DNA from: Acidovorax radicis N35
GTDB taxonomy: Bacteria > Pseudomonadota > Gammaproteobacteria > Burkholderiales > Burkholderiaceae_C
Length of the DNA: 64,000 bases
NCBI RefSeq assembly: GCF_000204195.1
Contig: NZ_AFBG01000019.1
Span: 124,001 to 188,000 of the forward strand
Direction: 5' to 3'
In this document: piece after piece, positions 9,241 to 18,794 of the stretch
How the letters are laid out: each line of letters starts with the position of its first letter
Numbering within the stretch: the first letter of the stretch is position 1
Notes under the pieces: generated by a model
Told to the model about the DNA's origin: nothing
Seen by the model: the letters and a program-made list of their open reading frames with translations, nothing else
Databases searched by the model: none
Translations under genes and position numbers: made by a program

Positions 9241-9356
9241 CTAGAAGCGAGGGCCGCCGCGCAAGGGCCGCCCCGCCGCGCTGGCGGCGTCCCCCCTCCC
9301 ACGCGCAAGCGTGAGAGAGGGGGTGAAGGCGCGCAAGCGCCTCAGGGGGGTGTACC
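9241..9356 (-). repeat. GC-rich repeat family B, longest copy, after urtA stop
   Basis: On the minus strand it starts CCCCCCTGAGGCGCTTGCG, 9 nt after the urtA stop, and contains small hairpins (CACGC-GCAA-GCGTG; GCCGCC with GGCGGC). It fills most of the urtA-urtB gap and could attenuate readthrough from the abundant binding-protein gene into the permease genes. That role is inferred. Confidence 0.6.
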
Positions 9357-9359
9357 GAA

Positions 9360-10631
9360 TCACAGCCTCGTCTTGCCGTCCGGCTCATCCTTCTTCTTGT
9401 CGTTGCCTTCGATGTAAGGAGACCATGGCTTGGCCTTGACCGGGCCGGGCGTCTTCCACACCACGTTGAACTGGCCATCGGCCTTGATCTCGCCGATGAA
9501 CACGCTCTTGTGCAGGTGGTGGTTCTTCTCGTCCATCTTGCTGACGATGCCCGACGGTGCCTTGAAGGTCTGGCCGGCCATGGCGGCGATCACCTTGTCC
9601 ACATCGGTGCTCTTGGCCTTCTCGACCGCCTGCTTCCACATGTTGATGCCGATGTAGGTGGCTTCCATCGGGTCGTTGGTCAGTGGCTTGTCCTTGTGGC
9701 CGGCGATGTTCTTGGCCTTGGCGTAGTCCGCCCACTTCTTCATGAAGGCCGTGTTTTCGGGGCTCTTGATGGACTGGAAGTAGTTCCAGGCGGCCAGGTG
9801 GCCCACCAGTGGCTTGGTGTCCACGCCACGCAGTTCTTCCTCGCCCACGGAGAAGGCGACGACCGGCACGTCCTTGGCCTTCAGGCCCGCGTTGCCCAGT
9901 TCCTTGTAGAAGGGCACGTTGGAGTCGCCATTGATGGTGGAGACCACGGCTGTCTTGCCGCCCTGGCTGAACTTCTTGATGTCGGCAACGATGGTCTGGT
10001 AGTCAGAGTGGCCGAACGGCGTGTACTTCTCGTCGATGTCGGAATCCTTCACGCCCTTGGACTTGAGGTAGGCGCGCAGGATCTTGTTGGTGGTGCGGGG
10101 GTACACGTAGTCGGTGCCCAGCAGCACCCAGCGCTTGGCGCTGCCGCCGTCCTTGCTCATCAGGTAGTCCACCGCAGGGATGGCCTGCTGGTTGGGCGCG
10201 GCGCCGGTGTAGAACACGTTCTTGGAGAGTTCCTCACCCTCGTACTGCACGGGGTAGAACAGGAGGCCGTTCATTTCTTCCACGACGGGCAGCACCGACT
10301 TGCGCGACACCGAGGTCCAGCAGCCGAAGATCACCGAGACCTTGTCCTGGCCGAGCAGCTGCTTGGTCTTTTCGGCGAACAGGGGCCAGTTGGAGGCCGG
10401 GTCCACCACCACGGGTTCGAGCTTCTTGCCCAGCACGCCGCCCTTGGCGTTGATCTCGTCGATGGCCATGAGCACGGTGTCTTTCAACACGGTTTCGGAG
10501 ATGGCCATGGTGCCCGAGAGGCTGTGCAGGATGCCGACCTTGATCGTGTCCTGGGCATGGGCTGGCAGCGCAGACAGGCCAGCGAGCGTAGCGACGGCCG
10601 CGAGGGCCTTGAGGGAATAACGACGTTGCAT
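9360..10631 (-). CDS. urtA: Urea ABC transporter substrate-binding protein UrtA
   Basis: The 423-residue protein has a signal peptide (cleavage after PAHA) and the UrtA pattern QDTIKVGILHSLSGTMAISET, then FGCWTSVSRKSVLPVVEE and FYPVQYEGEE, which are diagnostic for the urea/short-chain-amide binding protein rather than for leucine-binding LivK. The ATG at 10631 is preceded by GGAGA. It is first in the urt operon; expression of urt genes is nitrogen-regulated in many bacteria, but no clear sigma-54 box was seen upstream here. Confidence 0.96.
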   Translation of the reverse strand: MQRRYSLKALAAVATLAGLSALPAHAQDTIKVGILHSLSGTMAISETVLKDTVLMAIDEINAKGGVLGKKLEPVVVDPASNWPLFAEKTKQLLGQDKVSVIFGCWTSVSRKSVLPVVEEMNGLLFYPVQYEGEELSKNVFYTGAAPNQQAIPAVDYLMSKDGGSAKRWVLLGTDYVYPRTTNKILRAYLKSKGVKDSDIDEKYTPFGHSDYQTIVADIKKFSQGGKTAVVSTINGDSNVPFYKELGNAGLKAKDVPVVAFSVGEEELRGVDTKPLVGHLAAWNYFQSIKSPENTAFMKKWADYAKAKNIAGHKDKPLTNDPMEATYIGINMWKQAVEKAKSTDVDKVIAAMAGQTFKAPSGIVSKMDEKNHHLHKSVFIGEIKADGQFNVVWKTPGPVKAKPWSPYIEGNDKKKDEPDGKTRL

Positions 10632-10789
10632 GTGTGCTTCTCCGGTGGTGGTTTCAATCAGTGAATCAATCAAACCGCTTCGCCCGGCGGGCTCCGTGGT
10701 GGAGCCGTGGCGGATCGGGCGATGGAATGGATTCTGGAGAGCGGGGCCGGCTTGGGAAATACGCCGGGTGGCGTACACCGCGGCCCGGC

Positions 10790-10810
10790 TGCAGACAGCC
10801 GGGGTCTGCA
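10790..10810. promoter_or_regulatory. Perfect dyad upstream of urtA
   Basis: Arms TGCAGAC and GTCTGCA are separated by 7 bp, centred about 170 bp upstream of the urtA start. It could be an operator for the urea transporter operon. It does not match the NtrC consensus. It may also be chance in GC-rich DNA. Confidence 0.3.
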
Positions 10811-10845
10811 CACCGAAGCTGTGTCGGGTAGGCGAAACGCTATGC

Positions 10846-10907
10846 ATTTAATAGCTTTTAGCGCTCTATGGATAAGCGCTGGCGCCCAAAAATACCCAAA
10901 ATATCAA
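10846..10907. repeat. Palindromic intergenic repeat family A, copy 2
   Basis: Contains AATAGCTTTTAGCGCTC, TATGGATAAGCGCTGGCGCCC and a trailing CCAAAAATACCC; same order of parts as the copy at 61476. Confidence 0.7.
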
Positions 10908-11024
10908 GTCCCTGGAGTGCCGGTGGAATCCCGGTCGTGGGTTTACGATGTTTGAACCATCGCCCTCTGCACCGGGCCCGCATGCCCTCCAACCAGCCAA
11001 CCTACGCCACGAAGGAATGACCCC

Positions 11025-13295
11025 ATGGTGAAACGACGCACAGTGCTCCTTGGTGGCGCCGCAGCAGCGGGCGCGCTGGTCATTGGCTGGGGCGTGATGC
11101 CGCCGCGCCAGCGCCTGCACCCGGCCGCCCCCGTGCCCAGCGCCAGCGGGCAGGCAGCGCTGAACGGCTGGCTCAAGGTGGGCGCCGACAACACAGTGAT
11201 GGTAATGATGGCCAAGTCCGAAATGGGCCAGGGCGCACACACGGGTCTGGCCGCCATCCTGGCGGAAGAGCTGGATGCCGACTGGGCGCAGGTGCGGCTG
11301 GAGATGGCGCCCATCGACGACATCTACAACAACCTGGCCACCGTGGTGGACGGCCTGCCGTTCCACCCCGACAACGACGGATCGATCAAAGCCGTGGCGG
11401 GCTGGCTGACAGCCAAGACCATGCGCGAGGTGGGCGTGATGATGACAGGCGGATCGAGCAGCATCAAAGACCTGTGGCTGCCCATGCGTGAGGCCGGGGC
11501 CCACGCGCGCGCCCTGCTGATCCGCGCCGCCGCCACGCAGTGGAACGTGCAGGCGGCAGAGTGCACGGCCAACGCGGGCGTGGTGGAACATGTGGCCGGC
11601 CAGCGCGCCACGTTTGGCGAACTGGCCGCCCTGGCCGCGCAGCAGCCCATGCCGGGCAAGGTCACGCTGAAAGAACCCGCGCAGTTCAAGCTGATTGGCA
11701 AGCCGCTGACGCGCATCGAGGCGCCGTCCAAACTGGATGGCACGGCCGTGTTCGGCATCGACGCCCACCCGCCCGGCCTGCTGCACGCCAGCGTGGTGAT
11801 GTGCCCCACCCGTGGCGGCAAGGTGGCCCGCTTTGATGCAGCCGCCGCCCAGAAGCTGCCGGGCGTGAAACACGTGCTGGCCGTGGCGCCTTACCACGGG
11901 GGCACCGGTGGCGCGGCGGTCATTGCCGACACACCCTGGCATGCCAAAAAGGCCGCCGCCGCTGTCACCGTGGAATGGGACCACGGCCCCGCCGCCACGC
12001 TGTCGAGCGAGACCGTGGTGGCGCGCCTGGCCCAGGCGCTGGACGAAGCCAAGGGCTTTGGCTACCACAGCGCGGGCGATGTGGACGTGGCCATGCAGGG
12101 CGCGGCCACCACCCTCACCGCCGACTATCGCGCGCCCTACCTGGCCCACGCTGCGCTGGAACCCATCAACTGCACGGTGCAATTCAAGGACGGGGCCGCC
12201 ACCGTGTGGACATCTACCCAGGTGCCGGGCCTGGCCCGCATGGCAGCCGCCAAGGCATTGGGCATCGACGAAGAGAAAGTGACCGTGCACCAGCTGCTGC
12301 TGGGAGGCGGCTTTGGGCGGCGGCTGGAGGTGGACTACGTGGGCCAGGCCGCCGCCATTGCCAAGGTAGCCGGTGGTGCGCCCGTGCAGACCCTGTGGAC
12401 CCGCGAGCAGGACACGCAGCACGACTTTTACCGCCCGGCCTGCATGGCCCGCTTCAAGGCCGGGTTTGATGCACAGGGACAACTGGTGGCGTGGCATAAC
12501 ATCTCCGTGGGCCAGGCCATCGTGCCGCAGGTGCTGGTGCGCACCTTTGGCCTGGCGGGCGCTGGCCCCGACAAGACCACGTCCGAAGGTGCCTTCGACC
12601 AGCCCTACGAATGGCCCCATGCGCGCATTGCGCACGAGATCATCGATTTACCGCTGCCCGTGGGCTTCTGGCGCTCGGTAGGGCATTCGCACCAGGCGTT
12701 TTTCAAGGAAGGTTTTGTGGATGAGGCCGCCCACGCGGCCAAACAAGACCCCGTGGCCTTCCGCGCAGCGCTGCTGCAAAAACACCCACGCCACCTGACA
12801 GTGCTGAAAAAGGCGGCCGAACTGGCGGGCTGGGGCAAACCACTGGCACCGGGCGAGGCAGGCGAGAAGCGTGCGCGCGGTGTGGCGCTGCACCAGTCGT
12901 TCGGCTCCATCGTGGCGCAGGTGGCCGAGGTGTCGGTGGGTGCCGACAAGGCCATCCGCGTGCACCGCGTGGTGTGCGTGATCGACTGCGGCGCCGCCAT
13001 CAACCCCAACCTGATCACGCAGCAGATGGAAAGCGCCGTGGTGTTTGGCCTGACGGCGGCGCTGTATGGCGAGATCACCCTGAAGGATGGACAGGTGCAG
13101 CAAAGCAATTTTCACGACCTGCCGCTGCTGCGCATGGCTGACTGCCCGCGTGTGGAGACCCACATCATCGACAGCGCCGAGCCGCCCGAGGGCGTGGGCG
13201 AGCCCGGCGTGCCGCCGATTGCGCCTGCGGTGGCGAATGCGCTGTTTGCCCTGACCGGGCAGCGCCTGCGCGCCCTGCCCCTGAAACTGGCCTAA
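11025..13295 (+). CDS. Molybdopterin-binding large subunit, xanthine dehydrogenase/isoquinoline 1-oxidoreductase (IorB) type
   Basis: The 756-residue protein begins with an RR-containing leader ([21 protein letters not shown]), consistent with Tat export or a membrane anchor, followed by two molybdopterin-binding halves. The motifs [20 protein letters not shown] near residue 65, [15 protein letters not shown] near residue 425, and [17 protein letters not shown] near residue 727, which carries the conserved catalytic Glu, match the IorB-like aldehyde oxidase family. It is followed after 8 bp by the [2Fe-2S] subunit. Members oxidise N-heterocycles or aldehydes and usually pass electrons to cytochrome c. 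Substrate unknown. Confidence 0.9.
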   Translation: MVKRRTVLLGGAAAAGALVIGWGVMPPRQRLHPAAPVPSASGQAALNGWLKVGADNTVMVMMAKSEMGQGAHTGLAAILAEELDADWAQVRLEMAPIDDIYNNLATVVDGLPFHPDNDGSIKAVAGWLTAKTMREVGVMMTGGSSSIKDLWLPMREAGAHARALLIRAAATQWNVQAAECTANAGVVEHVAGQRATFGELAALAAQQPMPGKVTLKEPAQFKLIGKPLTRIEAPSKLDGTAVFGIDAHPPGLLHASVVMCPTRGGKVARFDAAAAQKLPGVKHVLAVAPYHGGTGGAAVIADTPWHAKKAAAAVTVEWDHGPAATLSSETVVARLAQALDEAKGFGYHSAGDVDVAMQGAATTLTADYRAPYLAHAALEPINCTVQFKDGAATVWTSTQVPGLARMAAAKALGIDEEKVTVHQLLLGGGFGRRLEVDYVGQAAAIAKVAGGAPVQTLWTREQDTQHDFYRPACMARFKAGFDAQGQLVAWHNISVGQAIVPQVLVRTFGLAGAGPDKTTSEGAFDQPYEWPHARIAHEIIDLPLPVGFWRSVGHSHQAFFKEGFVDEAAHAAKQDPVAFRAALLQKHPRHLTVLKKAAELAGWGKPLAPGEAGEKRARGVALHQSFGSIVAQVAEVSVGADKAIRVHRVVCVIDCGAAINPNLITQQMESAVVFGLTAALYGEITLKDGQVQQSNFHDLPLLRMADCPRVETHIIDSAEPPEGVGEPGVPPIAPAVANALFALTGQRLRALPLKLA

Positions 13296-13303
13296 GGAAC
13301 CCC

Positions 13304-13780
13304 ATGCCCACCACCCTGCGCATCAACGGCAAAGCCATCTCCATCAACGCCGAACCCGACACCCCGCTGCTGTGGGTGCTGCGCGGCGAGTTGCATCTGA
13401 ACGGCACCAAGTTTGGCTGCGGCATGGCCCTGTGCGGCGCCTGCACCGTGCACCTGAACGGCGAGCCCGTGCGAGCCTGCATCACGCCCCTGTCGGCCGT
13501 GGGCGATGCCGACATCACCACCATCGAGGGCCTGCAAGGCCCTGAAGCCACGGCCCTGCGCACCGCGTGGACGGTGCTGGATGTGGCGCAGTGTGGCTAC
13601 TGCCAGAGCGGGCAACTCATGTCGGCCTGCGCGCTGCTGAAGAAAACACCCAAGCCCAGCGATGCCGACATCGATGCCGCGATGGGCGGCAACGCGTGCC
13701 GGTGTGGCACCTACCCGCGAATCCGGGCGGCGATCCATCAGGCGGCGGGGACGGGCACGGGAAAAAGCCCAGCGAGCTGA
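13304..13780 (+). CDS. [2Fe-2S] small subunit, isoquinoline 1-oxidoreductase (IorA) type
   Basis: The 158-residue protein carries the two cluster motifs of molybdenum hydroxylase small subunits: a plant-type site with [15 protein letters not shown] near residues 35-50 and a second site with [13 protein letters not shown] and [13 protein letters not shown]. It directly follows the large subunit. There is no FAD subunit next to the pair, as in IorAB-type enzymes, which use an external acceptor. No maturation factor (XdhC) gene lies close by. Confidence 0.93.
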   Translation: MPTTLRINGKAISINAEPDTPLLWVLRGELHLNGTKFGCGMALCGACTVHLNGEPVRACITPLSAVGDADITTIEGLQGPEATALRTAWTVLDVAQCGYCQSGQLMSACALLKKTPKPSDADIDAAMGGNACRCGTYPRIRAAIHQAAGTGTGKSPAS

Positions 13781-13792
13781 TCCCCGTATGCT

Positions 13793-13835
13793 CTGTTTTT
13801 TATAGCAATCAGCACATATAAATAAAGCGCTTCAA
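13793..13835. repeat. Degenerate family A repeat
   Basis: TTTTTTATAGCAATCAGC followed by AATAAAGCGCTTCAACC in the gap after the [2Fe-2S] subunit; a worn copy of the element seen at 61476. Confidence 0.4.
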
Positions 13836-13979
13836 CCCGTTTTCACCTGAATTTCAGGGCGCTTGACAGCCGCAGGGCGGCCTCTGCCCCGGCCTGCAGC
13901 CCGGCCTACACCCAGCCCTCCATGCAGGCCCGTTAGAGTAGCGGCCTTGCCCGCCGGCCCCTCATTTCCCCATACACCC

Positions 13980-15281
13980 ATGTCCAACCTCGTCGTCCAC
14001 GGCGGCACCCCGCTTCGGGGCCGCATCACCCCTTCTGCCAACAAGAACGCGGTGCTGCCCGTGCTGTGCGCCACGCTGCTCACCAACGAACCGCTCAGAC
14101 TGCTCGGCGTGCCCGACATCACCGATGTGCGCAAGATCCTCGACATCTTCCGCACCCTGGGCAGCGAGGTGCTGATGGACCACGCCACCGGCACACTCGA
14201 CCTGCACCACCACGCCACCACCTTCGACGCAGCCCATCACCGACTGCCCGAAGAGATGCGCTCGTCCATCATGCTGGTGCCGCCGCTGCTGGCGCGCTTT
14301 GGCGTGGCGCGGTTGGAGGACAACGTGAAGGGCTGCACGCTGGGCGTGCGGGAGATTGATCCGCATGTGGAGGTGTTCCGCCGCTTTGGCGGCACGGTGG
14401 AACGGGCCGAGGGCTCGCTGCTGATCCGCAGCGCGGGCCGGCTGCAGGCGAACCACCATTGGCTGGACTATGCATCGGTAACCACCACCGAAAACTTCGT
14501 ACTATGCGCGGCCACGGCCGAGGGTACATCGGTGCTGACAAACGCGGCGTCGGAGCCCCATGTGCAGGAGTTCTGCCGCTTCATGGCCATGATCGGCGTG
14601 CACATCGAGGGCATGGGCACCTCGCGCATCACAGTGCATGGCGGCACGGCCCTGCGTGGCGGGGAGTTCCGTTTCGACGAAGACTTCCACGAGATCACGA
14701 CCTTCCTCGCCTTGGGCGCGATCACGGGCGGCGATGTGGTGGTGAAGAACAGCGCGCCCGAGAACTTTCCGCTCATCGACCGCACGTTTGCCAAGTTCGG
14801 CGTCACGATCACCCACAAGGACGGATGGTCGCGCGCGCATTGCGACGGCCCGCTCAAGGTACAAACGCCATTCACCAGCAATGTGCTGACCAAAGTAGAG
14901 GCTGCGCCCTGGCCGTACTTTCCGGTGGACCTGCTGCCCATCTTCATCGCCCTGGGCGTGCGCGCCGAGGGCAACGCGCTGTTCTGGAACAAGGTGTACG
15001 ACGGGGCGCTGGGCTGGGCGGGCGAGCTGTCGAAGTTCGGGGCACACGTGTTCCAGTCCGACCCGCACCGCCTGGTCACCTTTGGCGGCAACCCCCTGAG
15101 CCCGGCCGTGGTCGAGAGCCCCTACATCATCCGCGTCGCGATTGCGCTCTTCATGGTGGCGGCGAGCACGCCTGGGCGCTCTGAGATCCGCAACGCCACG
15201 CCGATCCGCCGTGCCCACCCGCACTTCGTGGAAAACCTGCGCAGCCTGGGCGTGCAGGTGGAGTGGACCAGCGAGGAGTGA
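13980..15281 (+). CDS. UDP-N-acetylglucosamine 1-carboxyvinyltransferase family protein (MurA paralogue)
   Basis: The 433-residue protein starts at the ATG at 13980. It has the EPT inverse alpha/beta barrel, with ANKNAVLPVL near residue 20 (the MurA K-N phosphate-binding site) and GCTLGVREIDPH near residue 118, whose Cys corresponds to the catalytic Cys115 of MurA. It is divergent from textbook MurA: the usual GA(K)NA is NKNA, and the catalytic loop sequence differs. It stands alone, not next to hisG or yrbA as housekeeping murA usually is in Betaproteobacteria, so it is probably a second enolpyruvyl transferase. It may act in peptidoglycan or in secondary metabolism. Confidence 0.85.
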   Translation: MSNLVVHGGTPLRGRITPSANKNAVLPVLCATLLTNEPLRLLGVPDITDVRKILDIFRTLGSEVLMDHATGTLDLHHHATTFDAAHHRLPEEMRSSIMLVPPLLARFGVARLEDNVKGCTLGVREIDPHVEVFRRFGGTVERAEGSLLIRSAGRLQANHHWLDYASVTTTENFVLCAATAEGTSVLTNAASEPHVQEFCRFMAMIGVHIEGMGTSRITVHGGTALRGGEFRFDEDFHEITTFLALGAITGGDVVVKNSAPENFPLIDRTFAKFGVTITHKDGWSRAHCDGPLKVQTPFTSNVLTKVEAAPWPYFPVDLLPIFIALGVRAEGNALFWNKVYDGALGWAGELSKFGAHVFQSDPHRLVTFGGNPLSPAVVESPYIIRVAIALFMVAASTPGRSEIRNATPIRRAHPHFVENLRSLGVQVEWTSEE

Positions 15282-15429
15282 ACGGCGGAGTCCGCTGCCT
15301 CAGGGCGGCGAGGTGCTGCCGCGCCAAGGGCACGCTCCAGAAAGAGCGGGATACGCCGAACGCCGGGTTGAAAACGCCTGACGCGCGGGGCCGCAGCTTG
15401 TCAGCGGCGATCCTGCCGGCTCGGTCCTG

Positions 15430-15921
15430 TCACTGCTTCAGCGCCGAATCCCAGTGCTCCACGATCTTGCCGTTTTCGATGCGGAACATGTCGAACCAGG
15501 TGGTGGTGTATTTGAGCGAGGCGTCCTTCGGGTCGGTGTATTCGCGCACAAAGCTCAACATCACCAGATCACGCTCTGCCGTGATGGAGACCAAGGGTGC
15601 CTTGACGCGGTCCTGCGCAGGCAGTGGGGCAGGAATCCTGCGGGAGACAAACCCCACCAGGGCACCCCGGCCATTGGGCACATTGGGGTTGTGCTGGATA
15701 TACGACTCGGCCACATACCTTTCTGCCAAGGCCACATTGCCGGACTCAAACACCTCGCGCCAGAAGTCATACACCAGGCGCTTGTTGGCGGCCAACTGCG
15801 GGTCACTGCTGGCCAGCATGGGCGCGTGGTCCGGGTTGGCGCTGACGGGTGTCTGCGCGAATGCGGGCATGAAGCAGCTGAGGGCCAGTGCGGCACCGGC
15901 CAATACGCTGGAGGTGGACAT
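15430..15921 (-). CDS. Secreted NTF2-like / SnoaL-like domain protein
   Basis: The 163-residue protein has a signal peptide (MSTSSVLAG...AFA) and one cone-shaped NTF2-like domain, with LVYDFWREVFESGNVALAERYVAESYIQHNP and IENGKIVEHWDS as the diagnostic SnoaL/polyketide-cyclase-like patterns. A TTG at 15951 would add 10 residues without helping the signal peptide. Neighbours give no clue to its role. Related proteins are annotated as nuclear transport factor 2 family proteins; function unknown. Confidence 0.85.
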   Translation of the reverse strand: MSTSSVLAGAALALSCFMPAFAQTPVSANPDHAPMLASSDPQLAANKRLVYDFWREVFESGNVALAERYVAESYIQHNPNVPNGRGALVGFVSRRIPAPLPAQDRVKAPLVSITAERDLVMLSFVREYTDPKDASLKYTTTWFDMFRIENGKIVEHWDSALKQ

Positions 15922-16274
15922 CGGTAGAGCCTTTAAAAAGATGGGATTCAAAAAAGTGGCGGCATGAAAGTCGGGGGCGGGTTATTCACCATCCGGCCCG
16001 ACCGGTCTCTCCAACCACGCGCCGGGTCCATGTCGGAGATCGGGTCTCGGGCCGAAGTTCCACCCCAGGTTAGTCGGCCTTCAGCGCCTCATGCACCATC
16101 GCACTGTCCACATACTGCTCCATGCTGAAGATCTTCCGTGCTGCCGCTGGTACAGGAGCCCTCCGCAACACCCATATGACACGCTGCAGCCGCCCAGGGT
16201 CGCGCAGCCACTGATGCGCTAGAGGAGCTTTTTCGCGACGCTGGACGAATGGACGAATCGCGAGGGAAGCGGAA
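15922..16274. other. Gene-poor stretch with a possible gene remnant
   Basis: About 350 bp with no intact gene. Its right part, 16076-16274, contains the open minus-strand remnant listed separately. In the left part I see no RNA gene, terminator or clear promoter. Confidence 0.5.
16076..16274 (-). pseudogene. Possible C-terminal remnant of a protein gene
   Basis: On the minus strand a frame reads through about 60 codons with protein-like composition (segments PLAHQWLRDPGRLQRVIWVL and KIFSMEQYVDSAMVHEALK) to a TAA at 16076. It is closed upstream by a stop at the end of the GGDEF gene and has no plausible start codon. It looks like the tail of a deleted gene, but I cannot name the family and chance is possible. 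Confidence 0.3.
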
Positions 16275-17333
16275 TCACGTCACCAGCACGCCGCCAGCGG
16301 TTTCATCAGGGTCGATCAGCACATGCACGGCCGCAGCGCCACCCTGCTGCACATCGGCGCAGTACACGGCATTGCGCCCTGTGTCCTTGGCGCGGTAAAG
16401 CGCCTTGTCAGCCCGGTTCACCAGCTCGTCAAAGCCGAGCCCCGAGCCCTTGTGCAGCGTGGCCACGCCGATGCTCACCGTGACAGAAACGTTCGCCCCC
16501 TCGTCATTGACGGGCACGCTCAACGCGGCCACTTCGCGGCGCAGTGATTCGGCCACGCGCAACGCGCTGACGCCATCGGTTTCGGGCAGGACGATGACAA
16601 ATTCCTCACCCCCAAAGCGCGCCACGATGTCCACGCCGCTGCGCTTGCGCGCGGCGCATGCCTCGGCCACGGCGCAGATCACACGGTCGCCCGCAAGGTG
16701 CCCCCAGGCGTCGTTGACCGCCTTGAACAGGTCAATGTCCACCACCATCAGCGACAGCGGGTGGTCAAAGCGCTCGGTGCGTTTGCATTCGTTGGCGCCC
16801 AGCTCCATGAGCGTGCGCCGGTTGGCCAGGCCGGTCAGGGAGTCATTGGCGGCCAGCAGCTCCAGGGCGGTATTCAGTTCTTGCAGCAGCTTGTTCTGCT
16901 CCAGCAACTGCTGGTTGATCTGGGCGATCTCGTCTTCTTTTTGCTTGCGGTCATGGATGTTGAAGGTGACGCCAATCAGCCGCTTGCCAGGGGTAGCGCT
17001 GTTGCGATCCATGATGCGGCCGTAGTTGGCAAACCAGATCCATTCGCCCGCCTTGGAGCGCAACCGGAACTCGGCGCGGTACTGCGGCGTGATACCTGCC
17101 ACATGGTCGGCCACCGCCTGCTTGACCCTGTCGAAATCACCGGGATGAAACAGGCCAAAGATGTCCTGCACGCCCGACACAATTTCATCCTGGGTGAAGC
17201 CCAGCTCCAGGAACGTCTTTGTGGCCTTGTGGGTGACCTGGCCGCTCACGAGGTCGTTCTCCCACAGGTCCAGACCGGCGGCTTCCAGCACCAGCTCCAG
17301 CCGCTCCTTGTTCAGGTCTGCTTCATCACCCAT
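16275..17333 (-). CDS. PAS domain-containing diguanylate cyclase (GGDEF)
   Basis: The 352-residue protein has a PAS/PAC domain at about residues 10-130 (LRSKAGEWIWFANYGRIMDRN and VTFNIHDRKQKEDE mark the PAC part), a coiled-coil linker rich in Gln and Leu, and a GGDEF domain with NDSLTGLANRR and an active-site RFGGEEF near residue 247. The active site is intact, so it should make cyclic-di-GMP. The inhibitory RxxD site is out of register (RSGVD), so product inhibition may be weak. No transmembrane segment. It stands alone. Confidence 0.9.
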   Translation of the reverse strand: MGDEADLNKERLELVLEAAGLDLWENDLVSGQVTHKATKTFLELGFTQDEIVSGVQDIFGLFHPGDFDRVKQAVADHVAGITPQYRAEFRLRSKAGEWIWFANYGRIMDRNSATPGKRLIGVTFNIHDRKQKEDEIAQINQQLLEQNKLLQELNTALELLAANDSLTGLANRRTLMELGANECKRTERFDHPLSLMVVDIDLFKAVNDAWGHLAGDRVICAVAEACAARKRSGVDIVARFGGEEFVIVLPETDGVSALRVAESLRREVAALSVPVNDEGANVSVTVSIGVATLHKGSGLGFDELVNRADKALYRAKDTGRNAVYCADVQQGGAAAVHVLIDPDETAGGVLVT

Positions 17334-17354
17334 GGCGGCGAAACCCTTGATTCT

Positions 17355-18539
17355 TCAGGCCGACGGCATGGCCCCGGCATAGCCCATATTGCGCAGCAAC
17401 GCGGCAAACGACGCCACGACACCCGGGGTGTTGTAAAGCTGGAGCGCCGTTTGCACGGCGATCACGCTCACCATCTGGCCCGTGCTTTTGCCGGTGGCGG
17501 CATCAAAGTACAGGGCCAGGTCGTCGCTGGCGTTGGAGAAGCCGCGCCCCGTGCTTTCCGAGTAGTAGCAGATGGAGTCGGGGGCAATGATGTCGGGGGT
17601 CATGCTCGCAGACGAGTACATGATGAGATTTTCGTTCAGGTTGTACAGATAGTGGGTCTCTGTGCTCAGGCTCGGGTCCTGCGCGTTGTCCAGGCGAATG
17701 ATGCCCGAGTCGAGCGACGCGCTGGACGTGGACTGCGTGACCGAGGTGATGAAAAAATTGGTCACCACCGCGCGGGCAGTGCGGCCGGTGATGAGGGCAA
17801 TGGCATCTGCAACGGCCGCAGTGGCGGGCGGCGTGGCGGCCTGCAGCAGAAACTGCCCCAGCCCCCGCGCCTGCTCCAGCGTGCCCGGAATGTAGCTGCC
17901 CGACAACGCAAAACCGTTGCCCGCGTTGGAGGGCCACATGGCAATGCCCGAATACCCGCCAAACCCGGCCACCACCCCACCCGCCAGGGTTTCCACGCGC
18001 GCTGCGGTGGAGGCGCCCAGCACGGCGGATTCCAGATCCACCAGGGTGGAGGCATCACTGGCCAGTGCGGCGGGGCACGGCGCCAGTTGTGCACCGCCGG
18101 TGTAGGTGGTCTGGGGCAGTTCGGGCACGGCACGGCCAGCGCCATCGCCGTTCACCACCCAGACCGCGCCCTGCGACATGGCCGCGCCAATGAGCGGCAC
18201 CAGGGAGTTGATGGGCCCGATCTCCACGGGGATCAAGGCGCCCAGCAGGGCCCCCGTGCTGGCCTCCATCACGGCCACGGTGTTGCTGACCGAGTTTTGC
18301 ACCGCCGACAGCGTGAGGCTGTCGGCCGCATCGGGCGAGCCCATGATGGCCAGCACACAGGCATTGGTGGCGCCGTCATAGTCCTGCACCGTGACGGTGC
18401 CGCTCCAGCCCTGGCCGGCAAGCTCCTGAAGAATCGAACAGGCGTCGCGGTAGCTACCGCCCCCTCCGCTGGCCAGCACGGCAGCACCCGCCGCAATCGA
18501 TTGGAAATCGGCCAGCCCATAGTTATAGACAACACCCAT
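17355..18539 (-). CDS. DUF917 family protein (S-methyl thiohydantoin desulfurase-like)
   Basis: The 394-residue protein has the DUF917 opening pattern AAVLASGGGGSYRDA near residue 20 and the body of that family (PVEIGPINSLVPLIGAA, GGYSGIAMWP, SICYYSESTGRGFSN). DUF917 proteins are related to hydantoinase/oxoprolinase enzymes and appear in hydantoin and nucleobase catabolism, but few have been characterised. No hydantoinase genes lie next to it. Function open. Confidence 0.8.
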   Translation of the reverse strand: MGVVYNYGLADFQSIAAGAAVLASGGGGSYRDACSILQELAGQGWSGTVTVQDYDGATNACVLAIMGSPDAADSLTLSAVQNSVSNTVAVMEASTGALLGALIPVEIGPINSLVPLIGAAMSQGAVWVVNGDGAGRAVPELPQTTYTGGAQLAPCPAALASDASTLVDLESAVLGASTAARVETLAGGVVAGFGGYSGIAMWPSNAGNGFALSGSYIPGTLEQARGLGQFLLQAATPPATAAVADAIALITGRTARAVVTNFFITSVTQSTSSASLDSGIIRLDNAQDPSLSTETHYLYNLNENLIMYSSASMTPDIIAPDSICYYSESTGRGFSNASDDLALYFDAATGKSTGQMVSVIAVQTALQLYNTPGVVASFAALLRNMGYAGAMPSA

Positions 18540-18794
18540 CTGACGCCCCTCTCTTTTGGTATGGAAGGCACGATACGCCTGCCCGGTGGGTTGTCAATCC
18601 GCTGCATCCCATGCGGTGCCAAGGCGCAAACGTGGTACGCACTTGGACAATCGGCTCGCAAGTTCTGCGCCCACAAACCACCCTTCCAACACCCGTTGCT
18701 GGGGTGCCCCAGGGCGGAAAGCACTCTGGCCTCGCGGTGCGCCATCGCCTATGCTCTGCCTACGTTGCAGTTTTGTTGTTGTTTTTCCTGGCAG

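Larger units (their letters stand above)
10632..11024. other. Gene-less divergent region between urtA and the molybdenum hydroxylase
   Basis: 393 bp between divergent genes. It holds the 21-bp dyad at 10790-10810, a family-A repeat at 10846-10907, and presumably the promoters for urtA (minus) and the hydroxylase (plus). No sigma-54 GG-N10-GC signature was found on the urtA strand by eye. Confidence 0.6.

Noticed and set aside
16698..18794. Long plus-strand frame upstream of the DUF3334 protein
   Set aside because: Antisense shadow of the GGDEF and DUF917 genes; only the part from 18795 is protein-like.
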